From Cryptomeria japonica (lineage: Eukaryota > Streptophyta > Pinopsida > Cupressales > Cupressaceae): a stretch of 64,000 nucleotides of DNA. A program made the position numbers and the translations under genes. Shown piece after piece: positions 45,816-59,576 of this stretch. A model generated the notes under the pieces. It did not search any database. It was given only the letters and a program-made list of their open reading frames with translations, and had not been told where the DNA came from. The stretch is from positions 145,986,476-146,050,475 of the forward strand of contig NC_081413.1 of NCBI RefSeq assembly GCF_030272615.1, given 5' to 3'. How positions within the stretch are numbered: the stretch's first letter is position 1; every line of letters starts with the position of its first letter.

Positions 45816-47298
45816 ATTACATACTACTTCAAATTTTTAGAATTATCTCATACTGGCTCTGAATTCACTTTTATAATGACAAGAGAGAAAAACAAGCCTC
45901 GGGCTGAGTGTGACACATGTCCAAATTTTATTGAGTTCAAATTAAAAAATGCTACAAAGTAGATTTTACTCAATCTTGCACATAAACTCTCTGATTCATT
46001 AAATGCAAACAACTACAAGGATTGTATCTAGAGACTAGAGTTACATCTCTGATGGAGATTGTTAGGTGGTCCCTTTTGAATTGTACCTTCTATGGCCAGG
46101 ATCTAGATTTTGGTGCTAGAGAAAGTGCACTTTGATAGGTACAAGGTAGTTGAGTTTTCCAATCAACTTGTCCAAAATTGAAAACCTGTAAAAGAAGGAG
46201 AAAATAGGGAATGCAAAAAAGGAGTACAACCTTAATTACTCTTCTTCCTCGGGCTGTTTCTCTTCCAGAGAACATTACTTCTTATGCAAAGTGTCAATTT
46301 CAATGGTTGGCCAAACAAAATATCTTAAATTATATAGCTTTTTCATTGCATCTTTTGCTTTATGGGTAGGTACAAGAACATCTTCAAAGGTGAACTTGTG
46401 ATATAGAGAATCCACATCGATGATTTTTTCAATGATCATTTAAAATGTGCTCATTTGATTAGGCTCCTTGGTTAGTGCATCCAAAACTGCATTAATTGCT
46501 TCCCTAAAGTCTTTCTTTCACTTGTTAATATTCTTTACATGCCTATCCTCTATCAAAATTGTGGGGATATCCCTTTTATAGGCCTTTGAATGATCCTATC
46601 TTTTCTCCCAATGCCTTTCTCTCTTCTTCCATGTGGGGAAGCTCTTTTATCAACAAGTTATAATTATTTCATGTTGTACTCACATCTTGGGGTGCACTAG
46701 GATCATTTTTTATGGCCAACAGAATATCCCTCAACTATGTGGCCCTTGGAAACCAAGTAACCCTAAGAGGCTGAAAAATGAAAGAATGTCATCCAATTGG
46801 TCACATAGATGTTACACCAATGAATATGAGGTGTGACCCTCATCTAAGTTATTTAATAATCTGTTTGAGATTCACAAAATGGTTGATTTTCTTATTTCAA
46901 AATAATTCTTTTCTACTTCCTCCACCTTTTGCAAATCTTCTTTCAATTTCTCAAATTCCTCTAGCTTAGGCCTTGTTAAAGATATTGGGTCTCTTTTTTC
47001 CAACTCACCTTTTAATTTTATATTTTCAATGAAAATATTATTATGGCTAGCAGTGAGGGTGACATGCAATTCCTTAAGTTTATCATGCCTTGTTTCTTCC
47101 TCTGTCACAACTATCTTAGCAAAATGAGCAACGCACATTGATATTGTAGTTGCCTCAAGTGTTGTCATGTCAACCAAGGTTCTAACAATAGCATCTCCAA
47201 CCCTATGCTCTACCTCATGCAAAACAATGGGCTTGTCTATGTTTGGGGCCTTTTCCCATAATGCAAACGCCTTTATGATGGGTTTAACACCTTAACCA
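45816..47298 (-). pseudogene. Family C ORF X, carboxy-terminal part
   Basis: Continues ORF X after element 4: VVKPIIKAFALWEKAPN (about 47250), LKGELEKRDPISLTRPKLEEF and LKEDLQKVEEVEKNYFEIRK (coiled coil, 46.87-47.0 kb), then, after shifts, REAINAVLDALTKEPNQMS and HKFTFEDVLVPTHKAKDAM (46.35-46.5 kb), ending near 46.25 kb. The last 400 bases up to the Gypsy B LTR are untranslated tail with no recognised feature. Similarity to ORF X of elements 1 and 2 is by order and motif, not close identity. Confidence 0.5.
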
Positions 47299-49893
47299 TA
47301 TTGTCAGAATTCCTATGTATAAATACAATTTTGCTCCCTCATTACTTGGTGAAGATAAAACTATTCCTCAAGGTCCCATCCATGCATAAGTTGTTGGGAC
47401 TCATTAAATTTGGTGAATTTGAGAGGGCCATTTCAAAATTTTCCTATTTCATTTTCAGAAAGGCACCTAATCTCATTCAGGTGGCCTATTTAGAGAGAGG
47501 GTAAAATGGAGCCAGTTGATTTTCAAAGGGTAAGGCTTGGGAAATGTGTCCTACACCTTTCATTTGGCCTATGAAGTGTTTTGCAACTCTCAATTTTCAG
47601 TTTGGATTAGTTTATCAAGTACCCATTTCAAGGGGTGAGCTGAAAGTGCATTTTAGGTGCAAATGCAAATTTTATTAAGTGGCCTACTTTGAGCACCTAT
47701 AACTTTTGCCCTGGTTGATTGTCATGGTGAAATTCAAGGTCTATTTCATTGTATGCATAAATGTGATTCAACATGCAAAATTTCAAGTCCCTATGAATCC
47801 ATTTGCTTAGTTTGGCAAGCTAAATCCGTTTGTAGTTTATGGTTTGCATAAGTCCCTGTTTCGACAACTAGTTAGAGCCTTACTTTGCACATTTATAAAA
47901 GATGCCCTGGTGAATGTCATGTCAGAATGTTTTTTCTGGGCTATTTCTAGTATAAAAGACAAGCTATGTTTCAAATTTCAAGCTCCTGCCAATCCACTTG
48001 ATCAGTTTTCAAAAGGGTTTCTTGAGCCACCTTAATCAATGTTTCATATTTTCATTGCTACATCAGTTAAAGTTGTTATTTTCATGAGTGCACCATTTGC
48101 ACCTAGTCAGCCTTTTGGTTGAACTAAGTGTTATAAGTTTTGATCTGTACTTCAAGGTACCTATGCCTCAGATTTGAGGGTCTACAGAGATCGTTTGATA
48201 TTTTTAAGAAAGACGTCATGAGTTCCCTGTGCATTGACTTTATCAGGTCCGCAGTGCTGACAAAGCCAATTGGTCATCTTTGACCATTAATATTTCTTCA
48301 CTTGGGATTTTTCTTGAGAAACCACATGGCAGAGTTCATGTTTGTATATTAGAGTACATGCCTGTCAGTTTGCAAAGTCCAAAAAGGTGTTTTGACTAGT
48401 TTGATAATTACATCTTTGCGATTAAATGCGAAAATGTGGTGCAAGTGCTTGAAAGTTGCAAAACTCCTTTTAATGATTTGAAAATGGTGCCGATCGATTC
48501 TAGAGGTATGTTTAAGGTTCGTGAGGCATTTCAAAGGTTAGTTGCATGAAAGAGAAAACTTTTTACCCAGAACCACTTTGGGGCCCAACTTGGATAAATG
48601 TTTGTGCATTAATTTTATGGTGAAATGGTCTTAATTCACAGTAATGTATATCAATGTTAGCTCGAGTTTAATTGGAAACTTGGTTTGAGTGAAGATTTAA
48701 ATTTCTTGATACATGTCATCAAGTGCAAAAATGAAAGAACATAGAAACTCCCTTCAACAAGTGCAAAGTAGAAGGTGTAAGCAAATTCCACAACTTTTGC
48801 CAGCATCTCCCTGTTGTGTTTGGCAATTCTGAAGCTTCCTATGCCCCTGTGTTGGGTAAAGAGGGACCAAGGTATTTTAAAATTAAAAATTTCAAAACAA
48901 GTGCAAGTGGTATGTGAAAATGTCAAAGTCCTCCTGCTGTGGTGTGGAATAGCCATTGAAAAAATTCTCAAAAAAATAGAAATTGGCAGGTTTTAGTGCC
49001 AATGTTCCCAGCCATGGTTGGTGAAATAATGAAATTAGCAGCAAATAGCAATTATCAGGTGTAAGAAGCTAGTTCTCCTTTGTGTTTTGGAAAGAGGCAA
49101 TTCAATTTTCAATTTAGCAGCCAAGACAAATCCTCCAGTAGCAGCAGGGTGTAAACAAAATCTACAACCAATCAACATCCCTCCCTATGCATGGCGTTTG
49201 GGGAGTGCAGTATTAACTCCAAACATAATGCAAATTGGCAAATGTAAATGCCAACATTTCGCCTCTACCCTACGTGGAAGTGGTAATAAAGAGGTAGCAT
49301 GAAACTTTTCCAACTAATGCAATGGCAGGTGTAAATCCAATTTCCATGGCCATTGCCAGCTAAAACAATCCCTACGTGAGGTGCAAATAATAAAGAAGCA
49401 GTTAAAACCTCAGGCAGATTCAAAGGGCTTTATTAAAAAACTTCAAGCAATTTCATATTGGCAAGCTCAAAGCCTAAATCCCTCCCTCCCACGTGGTAGC
49501 AGCCTTTAGGAACTTTTAACAAAGTGCAGCTGTAGACAAAGAAATTAAAGTAAATGCATTTGGTAAGTATGAAACTCATCGAAACTCCCAAGCAAACACA
49601 ATTACCAAGTGTAGAGCCAATCTCCTCCTGCATGGTGGTTGAAAAGCTCAAGAGAAAAATTTAAGGCAAATGCACTTGGCAGATGTAAATGCAATTTCAC
49701 AAAATTTGCCAGTTCTCCCTACTGTGTGTGGAAATGGGGAAGGTTTTTTTAAAAATTTTAGCAATTGAAATACCAAAATCCTCTCCTACACAGTTTTAAT
49801 AAAGGGGGGGCATTTAAAAGTTTTAAAGAAAATGTAAAAAAGCCATTAAAAGTCTAAGGAACTCTAAGAAAATGCAATCCCAAGCAAAAGCAT

Positions 49894-49938
49894 ATATCCC
49901 ACATTAGCTGGGCATGGGGACATTTTGATATTTAAAAG
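49894..49938 (+). promoter_or_regulatory. Promoter-like block of element 4
   Basis: TATATCCCACATTAGCTGG followed by a TATA-like GATATTTAAAAG, homologous to the block in element 3b at 17234-17278. Confidence 0.45.
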
Positions 49939-50129
49939 TAAAAACAACACATCTTTAATGTCAAAGCTTAAAGGCTTTTGATGCATGGTGCTGGATGGGC
50001 ACCCAGTGGACCCCACGTGTGTGTGATTCCTGAGGCAACTGAGGAGGCTAGCTGGAGACTAGGTGGACCCCACCATGTGCACGGTTCCTGAGGCAAATTT
50101 TGTAGTGAAATGGTGACTTAACTGGTGAG

Positions 50130-50450
50130 CAAGTTGACATAGATCGACGATGCACATTGTTTCATGAAGTGAAGGTGCTCACCCAATAACCATCACAAAG
50201 TTGTGAAAGGATTAAAGATCGTGCAAGTTCGTTGAAGATCTATGGTGGTCGCAGTTTTGCAAGACAAAGATGCTTGAAAGCTACCCTTCACGAAATGGTG
50301 AAAGGTTATGTGGCAAGTCCGACTGGCAATCCGGCTGGCGGGTCCGAGACAGGTGGAGGTGATGTGGTAGACAAATGGTAGATAGGTTAGGTGTCATCCA
50401 AATGGACCCCGTCAATGAATTGCAAGTCGCCACGTGGCAAGGTGTCAGGA
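50130..50450 (+). repeat. Leader repeats of element 4
   Basis: Two to three units with CACAAAGTTGTGAAAGG, CACGAAATGGTGAAAGG and GATCTATGGTGGTCGCAG words. This links element 4 (promoter like 3b) with the repeat words of elements 1 and 2. Confidence 0.5.
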
Positions 50451-51644
50451 GTAAAATTGGTGAAAAATTAAAGTTAAATGCATAGGTTCAACTATGTGAA
50501 AATTCAAAAAATTTAAATGATGACGCATTCAAAGTTTAATTAGCTCACATGAATTTTTTTGCCTGAAATAGGAAGTATCATATACTGTTGGAAAGCTCTA
50601 AAGATGAGGAATCCATTTATGAAGTTTGTTTCAATAGACATGAGATATTTTGAGAGTTGTTTTCATGGGATGAAAAGAAGATATTCTTGCAGTTATGGAA
50701 AAAGGACACTTGGCATGTTCTGATGGATTCTGATCTTTTTCCCTCTCCTTGTTATTCCCATTTTCTTCTCAATTGTAAGGGTTTCATAATTTTGAAGAAA
50801 TGCTCCAGAGTTTCATGGTTTCCAGTTCTGAATCTCTTTTCCAAACCTTGTATTCTATGGGTCTTTTCAGGGTATAGAGGTTACATTGCAATATGGCAGA
50901 TTGTTTTCTAGTTGTAGGTTTTACTTATGTTAGGCATGAGTAAATTTCACACAAAATTGTCTCTAAGAATGCATTTTATTATTACAAAGTTAATCCTCAA
51001 GGAGGCTAGAATTTTTCATCTCAAGGAGATTGTGTGATTTTTTGCAGGCATTCTTTGGTGAAGAGTTTAAATTATATAATCAGTCATAAACAATGGAATA
51101 TGTATTCAAGATCTGATAATTTTGTGAATGAATTAAGTAATGCATTGATATGAGGTATCAATGCAGGAATATTTTATAAGGAAAACAAATTTGTAGCTAG
51201 GATTTGCATTTGCAGTTCTATGTGTCACTCCATGCCCAATGAACAAGGCACTGGTCTTCGAAGGATTTGGGGATACTTTCAAATTTACACAAATTTAAAG
51301 AAAATATATTTCCCTTTATGTTTAGGGGTTGTATTCCAGTCATTCTAAGCTCTATTTCATCTATTGTTTGTACAAATCTAGCCATTTTGTGGTGTTTCCT
51401 TACTTGTTGAGCTTGTCGAATGATCTATCTACTTATTATTTGATGTTGTCATAAGTGTGTAATGAGTTGATTCTATGCATCAAAAGGGTGTCCCCCCTAG
51501 GTCTAGCAGAACCTGAAGTGTAGGAGGATAAATTAGGATCCTATGTTATGTTGTCCAAGTCCTGATGTGTTTCACAAACTAAAATTGGCCATTTCATAGA
51601 AGAATTGTAGGTGAACTTGGGTTAACCAGATTTGGTGAACAACA

Positions 51645-52527
51645 TAAGTAACATACCACTTTTCTTGATCATCTCTCTTGCCTATTAGGGAGTACACTTG
51701 ATATCATTTCTATCAAAATTTTGAATTTTTTCCTCTGATAAATTCTTTAATGTTTCCCTCAACCAAAACGCTTTAAATTCAAGTGTATTAATAAAATTGT
51801 CATCTGACATAAATTGATTTGAGACTATTATTCTTTCATCATTACCCTCCTCTTCAAGGATTATATTTGGGATAATTGCTTGATCTAGATCCATCAATAT
51901 TTCTACTACTTCATCCTCTTTGAAAAACTCACAAGGAGGGCAAGGTGGATATATAGTTGTGTCCATCTCCTAAATAACATTTGCAAAGCCAAAGAATTTT
52001 GCTCTCCCCTTTGCAATTTTCTTGTTACTTTTGTAGTAGGCTATTGTACTCCTTGGGGAGAATCTTGTTAATCTTCATCCATCAAAATTGTCTTTCCCTT
52101 TGAATTAGGTGTGGTAAGGGGAATATCAATAGGTATCTATTTAGGGGACCTATCTAGCTGCATTGCCTATCTTAGAGCCATTTCTCTTGCAATTATTTCA
52201 TAAATATTTCTCATCTTGCATGTCATCCTAGCAAAATCATTTTGAATGTTGGAGAAAAATCCCTTGAAGCTAGTGTCCTCTTCTCTTGGTTTCCTTTCCA
52301 ATTTATTTAGGTACTCTCACTTCTTTCTTCTTTGTAATGCCTTAGAAGGGTTGACATTCCTAAATAAATCTTCTCATTCATCATAATGAAGAGAGAAGCC
52401 TCTTACCTCTCTTACCTTCAACTTTTGGGTCCTCACATCATTTATGTACCCCTCAAGACTAAAATTTCTTGCTTGTCTTACCTTGAGCTAATATGTGTTT
52501 ACTATAAAATCCTACATCTATTAATCT
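51645..52527 (-). pseudogene. Family C ORF X, middle part
   Basis: From the solo LTR leftwards: SLEGYINDVRTQKLKVREV, EEDTSFKGFFSNIQNDFAR, MRNIYEIIAREMALR, then MDTTIYPPCPPCEFFKEDE, LEFKAFWLRETLKNLSEEK and AREMIKKSGML, where element 4 cuts it. AREMIKKSGML aligns with GRDMLAKASVL of element 1. Six to eight stops are scattered along it. Confidence 0.5.
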
Positions 52528-53985
52528 TAGAGGATCCAGTTAATACTGAAAGGGGAGGTGAATCAGTATTAACAATAATTTGAAATAAAAAACTTAGAAA
52601 CATAAAACTTTCACCAAATCAAACATAGGCCAACATTAGAGTCATTTAGAAGTACTGGTATCTGCTGGTAAACATTTGCTAAACTAATATAACAATGTTG
52701 CATATTATGTGTTCATTAATCAGGCATAAACTGAAAGTAGAACAAACCATCAGATTAAAAACATTAACCATATGAACACCATGATTTTCATGTGGAAACC
52801 CAAATAGGTAAAAACCATGGTGGGAACTAGTACCCACAAATTTTTTGCACTCTTTTGGAATGTGCCCTATTAGGAGCCAAGCCCGGTTAGAAGCTTACAA
52901 TGACACCCTATTAGGAGTCACCTAGTTAAGGGATTTACCTTAGCCCTATTTGGAGCTTTAATCTATTAGGATCAACCTTGCAAGAGAATTTAGAATTCAG
53001 ATATTGAGTCACCCTGTTAGGGGATTTTACAATGTAAGGCCTGTTAGGACCTACCCGGTTAAGGGATTTTAGTTGTTGTAATTGTTAGAGAACAATAGTA
53101 AATGATTTGTTTATAAAACTCAACTACTTTCTTGATCAGATCTAATTAAGTTCTAAGTTTGTATCACTCTAGAAAATCTTCTCACACACCTTGGTTTGGC
53201 TTCACACACTTCTCAAAATCACCAACACTTCAAAACATCAACCTTACCGCCATAAATAAAATTTAAAACTAGGTCGGCATCAAACCATAAGACTTAATAC
53301 ATAGATCATCATAGATATTTACAACTTATTACAAATCATTTTATGGATCATTACAATAAATTACAAATGAATATCAACCATTGAATGATCATAAGCCATC
53401 ACAACAAGTCGATCCGGTACAAAGTCAAACCCTTAGTTCATTTCACTAAGCACTTTGCACATTCCCAGTAAATTTGCTTTCCAAACATGCCAAAATATAT
53501 TTCAAACACATTACTGCCAAACCAAAAATCATTACCAGTCAAGAGAATTCTTTATCGGTCCCTAAACCCTTCTTAAACCTTGGCAAAAATTCAACAAAAA
53601 TTATAAACATAACTTTGGGTTGTCACAACATGATGTGGTTCTGGTTAGATACATGTTACAATGATAGAAAATTACATTCAAACCACAAATCCCCAATCAT
53701 CACCAATTTCCAGATACAATCAGAATATTTTCTCATTTACTGGTTAAGGTCCTAAAACCTAGTTTCTTGATTCTTTACCGGTAAGACCTCTCCAGTAGAC
53801 CAAAAGAGTTAGATGACACATTACCACATAAGTAAACATAAGTAGACACAAATAAACATTATTTGTCATCAATGACAACACAAATAACTGATCAAAGTCA
53901 TCCATCATGCAATCTCAATCTCTTCATCATAATGTCATCTTAAACAGTCTTGTACTAGTTCTAAGTTATGCCAAACATGCCAACA
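52528..53985 (-). mobile_element. Solo Copia LTR inserted in family C ORF X
   Basis: About 1.46 kb bounded by a TTAGAGGATCCAGTTAATAC start and CATGCCAACA end, with the internal phrases of the Copia B LTR (GTGGAAACCCAAATAGG, CCGGTTAAGGGATTT-like words). No polypurine tract, primer site or internal region lies beside it, and ORF X-like coding text resumes on both sides, so it is a single LTR left by recombination. A clear target duplication was not found. Confidence 0.7.
52539..52573 (-). other. Stem-loop at the end of the solo Copia LTR
   Basis: GTTAATACTGA pairs perfectly with TCAGTATTAAC (11 bp) around a loop AAGGGGAGGTGAA. Two pairs differ from Copia B on both strands of the stem. Confidence 0.75.
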
Positions 53986-54328
53986 AAACCTTCTCAAGGG
54001 TGTCACACCCCACACTGAATTCTTCATACATAGTTAAATGAGGACGGTGTTTCCCCTTTTTCGTAGTTCTTATCTGCTCCTTTTTCATCCATATTACTTG
54101 CCACATTAATTATATGAACGTGAGCCTTGGGGAGACTGTAATTGGCAAAATATGAGGAGGTTGGAAACACCCTTGCACTCTGATTAATGTACAAATAGAG
54201 TAGAAGGAGAAATCACCAAAATTGTGAGAGAATAATCCCTTTGGGTACTCAATATTTTGTGCCTTTGACCTTCTTATTCTTAAAACTTTAACTATATCAT
54301 TTGGGAGACTTTGTAGACTGATCCCACG
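53986..54328 (-). pseudogene. Family C ORF X, part between CACTA element and solo LTR
   Basis: RGISLQSLPNDIVKVLRIRR, AQNIEYPKGLFSHNFGDFS, then after a shift AHVHIINVASNMDEKGADK. It continues the frame of 63208-64000 once the CACTA element and one ACG are removed (LLGM joins RGISLQSL without a break). Confidence 0.55.
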
Positions 54329-55070
54329 CACTAATACATTTAGCCTAAAATTCCAATGGAGGTTTCCAATGGAGAAGGTATATTGTGATCAAACTTGATT
54401 TTTTTTTGAAAAAATGCCTGATTTCATTGGAATTCTGACGATAATGCAACATTTGGTTTTGACGGAGAAGGAACTGGCAATGACATTTGGGTTTTTTTAG
54501 AAAAAGTGCCCGCGTTCATTGAAATTCTGATGATCGCGTGCATTACTTAAAAAAAAAGAAAAGACCAAGTCATTTCATAAATCCTGCCTCTTTGCAAAAT
54601 CCCGCCTCTCATTCGTCCCGCCTCTGTAGCAAACCTGTGGGTTTAATCATGTTAGGGAAGATCATTGGTGTGACAAACATGGCCACAATGGGGAATGGGG
54701 GTACGAAGTGCCATGGGCACAAAGTGCCAAGGGCTGGCACATAACTAGCAAGGATGACCACAAGGGAGCCCCAAAATGGGCTATGTAAATGGCGATGCCC
54801 GGGCCTCCGTCAACAACAATAAGAGCTATAGACAGAGGAAGAAGTTCACCCACAAAAAAAGTTACAGATGGAGGAAGAAGTTCACACACAATTAGAGCTT
54901 CCTCTATGCTGTATATCTGACGTCACTCTCATGTCAGGCTGGAAGTGGCGATGGAGTATGATTCGGTGGAAGTGGAGGCAGACACTAGCCGACATTGATC
55001 AATCAGTCGTTGGTAATGGGAGACATTATTTTAAATGGTATGAAAAATTTCCAACTATGGCTAGATAGAT
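54329..55070. repeat. CACTA left terminal and subterminal region
   Basis: Terminal repeat followed by two related segments (about 54342-54440 and 54455-54535) with TTTGAAAAAATGCC...ATTCTGACGAT-like text. A 32-base word ATGCTGTATATC..ACGTCACT..CATGTCAG lies near 54906 and recurs in the same direction near 63006 at the other end. Confidence 0.65.
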
Positions 55071-58000
55071 CCTGCTTTGGTTTTCAAGGAAGTCATTGGA
55101 GTGAAGTTGATTACATCTTCTGGTGTTAGATAATTTTTATTTTCCTCATTGTAGGGAAGATAGGTTGTGCACTTCATATTTTAATGCTTATCTTGAAGGA
55201 GATCGGATGTGTGGTGGACATTTATTTCAAATTATTATTGTCCTGTATCATGTTTATGTTAAAATATGAATTTGTAGGTGCATGTAATGGTGCAAACTTT
55301 CAGTAGTAGATGTTGTTGTGGACAAATCTTTTACATATGTTTATTGTTCTATTCTAGTCTATATGAGAATTATGTAATTGTTAAAAAATTCCCATAAATA
55401 ACAAAAAGATCTTTTGAAAAGTTTATTAAATATTTAATGATGTTGGAAGTGTTATTGGGTTTTTGGTTTAGAGGTGAATGAGTCTATTTGCGATCAAGTA
55501 TTTTGATGAGGCTAAGAGCAAGGCCCTAATATCAAATAGTTAAAAATAGAGGAAGCTTGGAACACAACTCCAAGTGATTTGGCAAAATGATTAACCCTCA
55601 ATTCTAGGCTCTTGATAGGTTTTTATCCTAAGACTTGTGCTCCAATATCAGGTAGATAAATGAATTTTATGGTTATTTTCCTTTAGCATTGAGTATTCAC
55701 CATTCCCATCACTGTGTTCCACGAAATGACATCTCTTTGAGCCATTCTATCAAACAGCTCACCAGCTTTGCGGATGCTTCCACATTTTGCAAATATATAT
55801 ACCACACTATCGAATCTCTATCCATCTCTGCTAGCTTCAACCACAACTATTCGTGTAAGTGTCCCTTCCTGGTCAAGCAAACGAGTGCCTACTTAAAGGC
55901 CCTACCAAGGTATCTTAGTTACTTGTCAATTATTTCATTAGGGGTGGAAAGCCCAAAATTTTAGTTTTCGTACACATGGCCAATCCAAATGACTTTAGGG
56001 TTGCTATGGCAAAGTCTCTTATGGAAAAGGAGGTACATGGGAGGACACAAGAGGCATGAGAGAAGTTTGTAACCTTGATTAAGGGACTAAAGTGTCCATA
56101 GGCCTCCCCATTCTTCAAAGGATAATTTAGACTTACTATATGATTTACAAAGAAAAACCCAATAGTATCAATATTAGGGACATAGGTCTACTAGAGCATA
56201 GTAAGGGCCATAGGGTAGTCACATTTGACCATCATAGACACAAGGATATTTTAGGTATGAGAGACTATAGGGCTATCAAGCTAGGCCTTCTATGACTCAA
56301 CAACCTTTTAGGGGAGAATCTAGTGTTTTTAGTAATTAGGATCTTCTAATTATGGTGGGGCCTAGCCAACATAGGGTTATATGAGAGGCACGTGTTATGT
56401 ATATGTTAGTATTAGACAGAGAGTGCCCACAAGGTTTTAGAGTAGGTGGACACCATGCTAGGATGTCAAAGTAGATAGTTGATATGTGGGTCTTTACCCT
56501 CCCAACCACTCAACGTATACCACCATGGGTCTTTACCCTCCCAAACACACAAAGGTCAAAGGAAGATTCATTGCTGCAACACTCACTTTTTTTGACAATC
56601 TCAAGAACTTAGGATAGTCACTCCTTTTGTGGCCATTCTTCTTCACACAACACTCTCTAACATTAATTATGATGATAGTGTACCTCCTTAGACCTTCCAC
56701 CAACACCTAACTCAATACCAAACTCTTTCCCAATCTTGCTAATGGACTAATTAACTCAATTCACTGTGAAATTGTGATGGTCAATGCAAGGTTTAGGACA
56801 ATAGTAATTAGGATCTTATAATTATTGTGGGGCCTAGCCAACATAGGGTTATATGAGATAGGGGTAAGTTAAATAGTGATTTCTCCTCTACAACATTTGC
56901 TAGTTTGTGCGAAAATGAGAGCTTGACAGCATTCTTTCGCTTTTAGCTAGCTAAATTTTTCAAGAATTTTATCTCTAGATTTAATATTTCTTTTCTTGCA
57001 TGAATCTATTAATTTTGAGATAATAGATCTTTCCTTCATGAATTGATCCTAGTTTATCCCTTTAACCCTAATTAATTTATTTAGAGTTTTTAGTTCCATT
57101 TTAATCCTTTCTTTTACAATTAAATATTATTAAAAAATTGTATTATTGTTCCAAATTTTGTGGATATTTAGGAGACACAAATAAAATATAAATGTAATCA
57201 TTCCATATTTTTGTAGGAGATATTGGAATGAGACTAATAGGAAGAGTAGTAAACATGAGTCACAATGAGCACTTTAGAATAAATCTAAACATTATAAGGA
57301 AGAGGAGCTTGGAAAAATAGAAGCATAATTTATTTTCCAATATGCAAGATTATTACTTGGGAAAGAATCTTGAAAGAGGATTGAAAAGATTCCTTGAGCT
57401 AACATTGTCTCACTTATCCAAAATTATGAGGAAGGATTCATTAATGAAATGGTCATTAACAAGATTGAGAGAATAATAATTAGGAAGAGATAGATTTCAC
57501 ATGCTACTAGGTGACTAGATTGGAGAGAAACTAGAGGCAAACCATTTAGCTTGGCCATGACACAAAGTCTTAGAATAGATGCCAACCTTGGTGAATGGAA
57601 TAAAAATCCCAAACAATTAATGAGTGGTGAGACAAGTAGAGGCATCTATAAATTTTATTTTGAATAAAATAAAGAAAAAATGGGACTAAAACCAAGAGAA
57701 ATGCACATGCAAAGGATATGATGAAAATCAAAATAAATAGTTTGAAGATAATATTAGTTACCTAAAGGATATTCCACTTGATTATTTGGTATATCATAAC
57801 TATTTTGACAAATTTTGAAACCATTAGAGGTACCTTTTGCTTCTGTAGATGAGGCATTCATTCATGTTGAAGTTGTGATAGCTTATTTGCTTCTTTATAG
57901 ACAACAAATTATCCATACGAATTATCATATATACTTGTAACCTCCATCCCAAACCACCTATTTCACTCTTCTTCCTTTGCGTACCTCTTTTATTCTCCCA

Positions 58001-59192
58001 TTACCTCTTCACTTACCTAAATTCAATCCAAAACATAGTGTATATAGCATCAAAAAAATTCCATATTTGATTAATATTATCCACAACATATCGAAAAGAC
58101 AAATACCACACTTACTGTGTCATCAACCAAAAATAATTTACTTACATATTCAAAGAGTTCAATAATGAAGAAACATCCATGCGGTGCTCTACACATGTCC
58201 TTGAAGGTTCAAGAAATACTTATCCTCTATTGGTCCAAACTTTAAATCACTTTCCATGCATGAAAATAATTGCAACCATACACAATTTCCCACCCAATAG
58301 ATTCTCTCAAACTAGTTTACTATCTTAACATAGGGTCAAGGAAAAGTGGGCCAAAATAGGAATCCAAGTGTCTTAAAAGCCTTCAAGACCATAGTGGTGA
58401 GGATTGAATTTCTTTCTTTAGTGGTATCTTTCTCTAGATTAATTAGTTGGGGATTCTATTAGGACCTTTTCCTAATTAAAATAGAAATATAAAGATTACA
58501 TCCCTAAATATTGCATTCATAATAGAATAAATTTCTGCAATATTGAGACTAAATTCATAATAGATTTATAGTGACGAATAAAGAAATATTTAAGATTATC
58601 AAAAAATTGATGTTTTCTTTCTCCCAACCATCATTGGATATTGGGTGATCTTTGAGGCATTATGTCAAATAGTTCATGTGCCTTATCTAAGCTTACATAT
58701 TTTGCATGCATGTGTACCTGGGCAGTTGCACTACAACATCTATACTCACTAATCACATTTGGTTGGAAGTTTCTAAATCCATTTCAAACACATCTTGTGC
58801 ATATCCTGCAATCATAGCATTCCATTAGATTGCATTTCTTTGATGTATAAAGCAGGAAAGGACATGAGAATATCTCCTCGAGGAGGTATTCTATGAAAGC
58901 TGCGAGGTAGATGAGAGTTTCTTATGCCATTTTCTTTGTTCTATGCAGTCAAATGCAAGAACACTGTTTGAATTCAAATGCTAACGGTGATTGTCTTTTT
59001 AACAGAAACAGATGGGAAGGGATGTCAAGGGAAGGAATGGGCCCACAACACACCTAAGTAGTCAAAGCTTAGTGTGTGTTGTTTAAGGCTGCCCCTTAAG
59101 ATATCATAATTGATTGGCTCTTCACTCCTAAGACCTTCAAAAGTCTTTAATGGCTTCATTGAGTCCTTTTGTCTTCCAAATGCACTTGTACC
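55071..59192. other. CACTA interior without recognised gene
   Basis: No transposase or host gene recognised. Weak plus-strand coding traces occur at 55.69-56.12 kb (NDFRVAMAKSLMEKEVHGR and FVTLIKGLKCP) that I cannot assign. A direct duplication of about 55 bp containing GGGGCCTAGCCAACATAGGG lies near 56337 and 56808, and a short phrase GGGTCTTTACCCTCCCAA repeats near 56489 and 56525. The rest is AT-rich. Confidence 0.5.
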
Positions 59193-59576
59193 AACTTGAA
59201 TTCTCCTTCAATACTTGATTGCCTATTCACTTGGAATTGAATTGATTTTATAACAAAGAGATCACTTGAATTGTAGGTAGACCCCTTCAAATGATAGGGT
59301 AGGCTTCCTTTTATACATTATATATGTCTTGAAAGCATGTTATCCTGATGGCTTTAAATTAAAGTACCTTCTCTTCTATCTGGTATTGGTGGAGCAGAGG
59401 TTGCATTGCATCGTCCTAGGATACATATTTCCGTAGATACAACATAAGTTAAATCTATCCCAGGTTGATGCAAAGAAACCTCTGCTCCAGAGATCACCAA
59501 AAAATAGAGAAAGAACTTTAATTTAATGCCATCAGGATAAAAGTCACCCAAACACTGCAATCGATCAGTCACCTTT
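59193..59576. pseudogene. Captured DRM methyltransferase motif I cassette, copy 1 (palindromic)
   Basis: A small inverted repeat centred near 59440 (59340-59541). The plus strand of the left arm encodes SLLSGIGGAEVALHRP, and the minus strand of the right arm encodes FYPDGIKLK and, after a small shift, ISGAEVSLHQPGIDL...YVVSTE. This is motif I (S-adenosylmethionine binding) of DRM cytosine methyltransferases, which follows the Phe-Pro-Asn/Asp-Gly stretch in that family. The minus arm extends to about 59576 with TDRLQCLGD. Some 150 bp of flank (59193-59339) is duplicated with it in copy 2. It is a gene fragment, not an active enzyme. Confidence 0.8.

Larger units (their letters stand above)
47299..51644 (+). 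mobile_element. Element 4, ORF-less relative inserted in family C ORF X
   Basis: Begins TATTGTCAGAATTCC and ends GATTTGGTGAACAACA, like elements 1 and 2. Host text is ATGTTACTTA on the right and AGGTGTTAAACCC on the left (minus strand), so removing it restores the frame, with a weak 5-bp duplication (taacc against taagt). Contents: 2.6 kb with no coding sequence but repeated short GTGTAAATCCAATTTCC-like phrases (48.75-49.75 kb), a promoter-like block, a short repeat array, TGTTGGAAAGCTCTAAAG (50587), and a tail with ACAAGGCACTGG and GAAGTGTAGGAGG. Confidence 0.6.

Noticed and set aside
55689-56120. Possible transposase or captured gene in the CACTA interior
   Set aside because: The open frames are short, broken and match no family I recognise; recorded only as weak coding traces.
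59340-59541. A MITE (small foldback transposon), suggested by ATCCTGATGGC ends in inverted orientation and two similar copies
   Set aside because: The arms encode DRM motif I on both strands, the duplicated unit extends beyond the foldback on one side, and no target duplication is seen.
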